Below, piece after piece: positions 6,156 to 7,593 of a stretch of 7,593 nucleotides of DNA. Location: NCBI GenBank assembly GCA_030745955.1, contig JASLNQ010000102.1, forward strand, positions 1-7,593. Reading direction: 5' to 3'. Position 1 is the first letter of the stretch. Each line of letters opens with the position of its first letter. The DNA comes from Dehalococcoidia bacterium. GTDB lineage: Bacteria > Chloroflexota > Dehalococcoidia > UBA1151 > UBA1328. The notes under the pieces are model-generated. The model ran no database searches. It worked only from the letters and a program-made list of their open reading frames with translations, and was not told the origin of the DNA. Both the position numbers and the translations under genes were made by a program.

Positions 6156-7235
6156 TTAGCGGGGTGTTACTGCGGCGTCCTGGGTGATGTGGGAGACGCC
6201 TGTCGTGCTTTCGTACACCACTGCCCGGACGGTGGCCGATTTCGTTTCGCCGGCCGCGAAAATCATCGACGTGCGCTGGTCGGAGCCCGGCTCCGGAATA
6301 CCGGCTGGCATGCTTGTGAATGGCTCGAGGCCCACGTTGTAGGTCCTGCCGTACCAGGGGTAGCCCCGGCCGCCTCCGAACACCTGCCAGTACCAGACGT
6401 ACTTGAACGTTTCGACCGGGTAGGTGATGCCGATTCCCACTCCCCGGTCGGGATTGGTGACGGCGTACCAGCCTTCCTCCTGGTTCTTGAAGGCAGCGAA
6501 ATCCTGCAACCGGTCCGACTTCGGCGGGAACGCCGTCAGATCAACTTCAGTGCCATCGGGTCCGGCGGCTTTCGGCCATGATCCGGTCTGCCCCTGTCGG
6601 AGTCGGGGTGACGGCTCTTCCGACTCGGGGACAAGGAAGTCACCCGGTGCCATATCGAGCCGGCAGTCTGGCGTCAGGAACGGATCTCCAAGCGCGACAT
6701 GCTGCCCCCACTGGGCCTCTGCTGGCTCTTCGGCCTCGTTCGTCAGCGTATCGGTGACCGTCAGCACCGGGCTTTCGGCTTCGAGCGTCACGACCTTCTC
6801 GACCCAGAACGGGGTGCGGACGGTCCTTACGCTGAACTTTGCGCTAACTCGTTGGTGTGTATCTTCAACGATCACCGCGTCCCATGGCATCAATGTCGCT
6901 TCCGTGTGTTGCCCCAGGTCGGCGTTTGCGTACTTCTGCGGTGGTCCACCCGTCGGGGCTATGGTCTGCCAGCCACCTATGTACGTGTCGTGCCAGGTGT
7001 TGTCCCCGTCGCCGGTCGAGGGTGTCCACAGGCCGAGGTTTCTGACCGACCATGGTGTGCGCCACATGAACTCGGTGTCGGTTTTCTTGTGCGAAAGTTC
7101 GAAAACATCGGCACCCTTGTCGGCGATCAGCGAAACCCTGAGCAGTTCGTTTTCAAGAACGACCGTTTTCAGGCCGCGGTAGGCCCATGAATCGGATATT
7201 CTGCATCCGGTCGTCCGTTCGTCCTGATAATGCAA
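6156..7235 (-). CDS. DUF4432 aldose-epimerase-like protein B (TTG start)
   Basis: This 359-residue protein is a full-length paralogue of protein A (2510-3592). Both begin MHYQDERT and share YRGLKTV, ADKGAD, TDTEFMWRTPW, GGWQT, PWYGR and GLEP, with roughly half the residues identical by eye. The putative active-site residues align: H110 (LGQH), H179 (GQHVALG) and E304 (GLEPFTS). The same mutarotase-like fold and a cytosolic sugar anomer or epimer conversion are therefore inferred. The region between residues about 190 and 250 is the most divergent and may set substrate preference. The start is TTG at 7233-7235, 6 nt after a complete AAGGAGG; no ATG lies in frame nearby, and protein A's N-terminus confirms the position. 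The gene is convergent with the enolase-superfamily gene and separated from the other operon, so it must have its own promoter in 7249-7447. No clear one was found. Confidence 0.87.
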   Translation of the reverse strand: MHYQDERTTGCRISDSWAYRGLKTVVLENELLRVSLIADKGADVFELSHKKTDTEFMWRTPWSVRNLGLWTPSTGDGDNTWHDTYIGGWQTIAPTGGPPQKYANADLGQHTEATLMPWDAVIVEDTHQRVSAKFSVRTVRTPFWVEKVVTLEAESPVLTVTDTLTNEAEEPAEAQWGQHVALGDPFLTPDCRLDMAPGDFLVPESEEPSPRLRQGQTGSWPKAAGPDGTEVDLTAFPPKSDRLQDFAAFKNQEEGWYAVTNPDRGVGIGITYPVETFKYVWYWQVFGGGRGYPWYGRTYNVGLEPFTSMPAGIPEPGSDQRTSMIFAAGETKSATVRAVVYESTTGVSHITQDAAVTPR

Positions 7236-7241
7236 TGAAAA

Positions 7242-7248
7242 CCTCCTT
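7242..7248 (-). promoter_or_regulatory. Ribosome-binding site that fixes a TTG start
   Basis: On the minus strand AAGGAGG (plus-strand CCTCCTT) is followed by TTTTCA and then TTG. The perfect anti-16S match and 6-nt spacing make TTG the start of DUF4432 protein B. A strong site paired with a weak start codon is a common way to balance translation rate. Confidence 0.8.
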
Positions 7249-7335
7249 GTGTTTGGGGTAACCCGGGAATCGCAAGGGTATAAATACGCGGCATGGTTAC
7301 ATCGCTTTTTACACCGTGATTTACCGATTTAATAC

Positions 7336-7381
7336 ACAACCTGTGTGCACACGGTCCTGATGTGTGGAAGAATCAGGTTGT
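7336..7381. repeat. Nested inverted repeats in the divergent spacer before the response regulator
   Basis: ACAACCTG (7336-7343) pairs exactly with CAGGTTGT (7374-7381). Just inside the left arm is the perfect 10-bp palindrome GTGTGCACAC (7343-7352). Together they lie between the DUF4432 B start (7235) and the response-regulator start (7448). They could be operator half-sites for a dimeric regulator or a structured leader. No T run follows, so a terminator is unlikely. The symmetry is visible; the role is inferred. Confidence 0.5.
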
Positions 7382-7447
7382 TGGTGCATCAATGGCTGGG
7401 TGGCGTAATAGTACGCGAGATTGAGTTCTGGAGAGGTAATCAAGTAA

Positions 7448-7593
7448 TTGGCTCGAATACTTGTCGTTGACGACAGCCCAGATGTACGACTGGCCCTGGC
7501 AACCATTCTTGAGGATGCCGGGCACGATATTGTCGAAGCCGAAGACGGCGACCAGGTTTTTGACCTTGCAGTCGCCGAAACTCCCGATCTCGT
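7448..7593 (+). CDS. Response regulator, receiver domain N-terminus (runs off the right edge)
   Basis: From a TTG at 7448 the frame encodes 48 residues: ARILVVDDSPDVRLALATIL, then EDAGHDIVEAEDGDQVFDLA and AETPDL. This is the start of a CheY-like receiver domain, with the acidic pair D8-D9 (VVDDS) and the first helix. The phosphoacceptor aspartate would be expected at about residue 52, just past the window edge, so phosphorylation ability and the output domain cannot be judged. An in-frame TAA lies immediately before the TTG (7445-7447), and no ATG or GTG occurs before the VVDD strand, so TTG is the only workable common start codon. GGAGAGG (7430-7436) lies 11 nt upstream, slightly far. It is divergent from DUF4432 B. 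A partner histidine kinase is not in the window, and any link to the sugar cluster is unproven. Confidence 0.88.
   Translation, partial: MARILVVDDSPDVRLALATILEDAGHDIVEAEDGDQVFDLAVAETPDL

Noticed and set aside
6424..7182. 252-codon plus-strand open frame
   Set aside because: It lies wholly antisense to DUF4432 protein B, is rich in Ser, Thr, Val and Pro as expected of an antisense shadow in GC-rich DNA, and shows no family motif.
7279..7285. TATAAAT as a plus-strand -10 box
   Set aside because: No acceptable -35 at the right distance (nearest TTGGGG is 20 bp away), and it is about 165 bp from the response-regulator start; not strong enough to list.
7321..7506. 61-codon minus-strand open frame over the spacer and response-regulator start
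   Set aside because: It overlaps the well-supported receiver domain antisense, has no recognisable motif, and covers the palindromic spacer.

Overview
The window is GC-rich bacterial DNA holding a small carbohydrate or sugar-acid catabolic gene cluster. It lies between a broken-off insertion sequence (left edge) and the start of a response-regulator gene (right edge). Starts are ATG or TTG with recognisable Shine-Dalgarno sequences, so the host is a bacterium. Taxonomy cannot be fixed from sequence alone. The mix of an enolase-superfamily dehydratase, an amidohydrolase, a zinc alcohol dehydrogenase and DUF4432 epimerase-like proteins recalls marine or soil Chloroflexota (SAR202-like) genomes, but this is an impression, not a demonstrated assignment.

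Layout, left to right. Positions 1 to about 505 are one end of an IS481-family element: the N-terminal part of its transposase on the minus strand, then a repeat-bearing terminus. Positions 550-4669 are four minus-strand genes, read right to left: zinc-dependent alcohol dehydrogenase (4669-3608), DUF4432 aldose-epimerase-like protein A (3592-2510), aldo/keto reductase (2409-1408) and amidohydrolase-2 (1335-550). They look like one operon; the first two are tightly coupled, with the stop codon of one inside the ribosome-binding site of the next. A 210-bp divergent intergenic region (4670-4879) carries a candidate promoter for each direction. Positions 4880-6043 on the plus strand are a mandelate-racemase-type enolase-superfamily enzyme, followed by a hairpin-plus-T terminator (6121-6149). 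Converging on it is a second DUF4432 protein, B (7235-6156, minus strand), which is a clear paralogue of A and starts at a TTG behind a full AAGGAGG site. A second divergent spacer (7236-7447) holds palindromic sequence. The window ends in the receiver domain of a response regulator (from 7448, plus strand).

How the genes may work together (inference): the set fits non-phosphorylative oxidation of a sugar or sugar derivative. DUF4432 proteins would equilibrate or epimerise the sugar ring, the alcohol dehydrogenase would oxidise a hydroxyl to a lactone or ketone, the amidohydrolase would open a lactone or split a related bond, the enolase-superfamily enzyme would dehydrate the resulting sugar acid, and the aldo/keto reductase would handle an aldehyde or ketone. 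The substrate is not identifiable here. No transporter, sugar-specific regulator, kinase or keto-acid aldolase lies in the window. No RNA genes or CRISPR arrays were seen.
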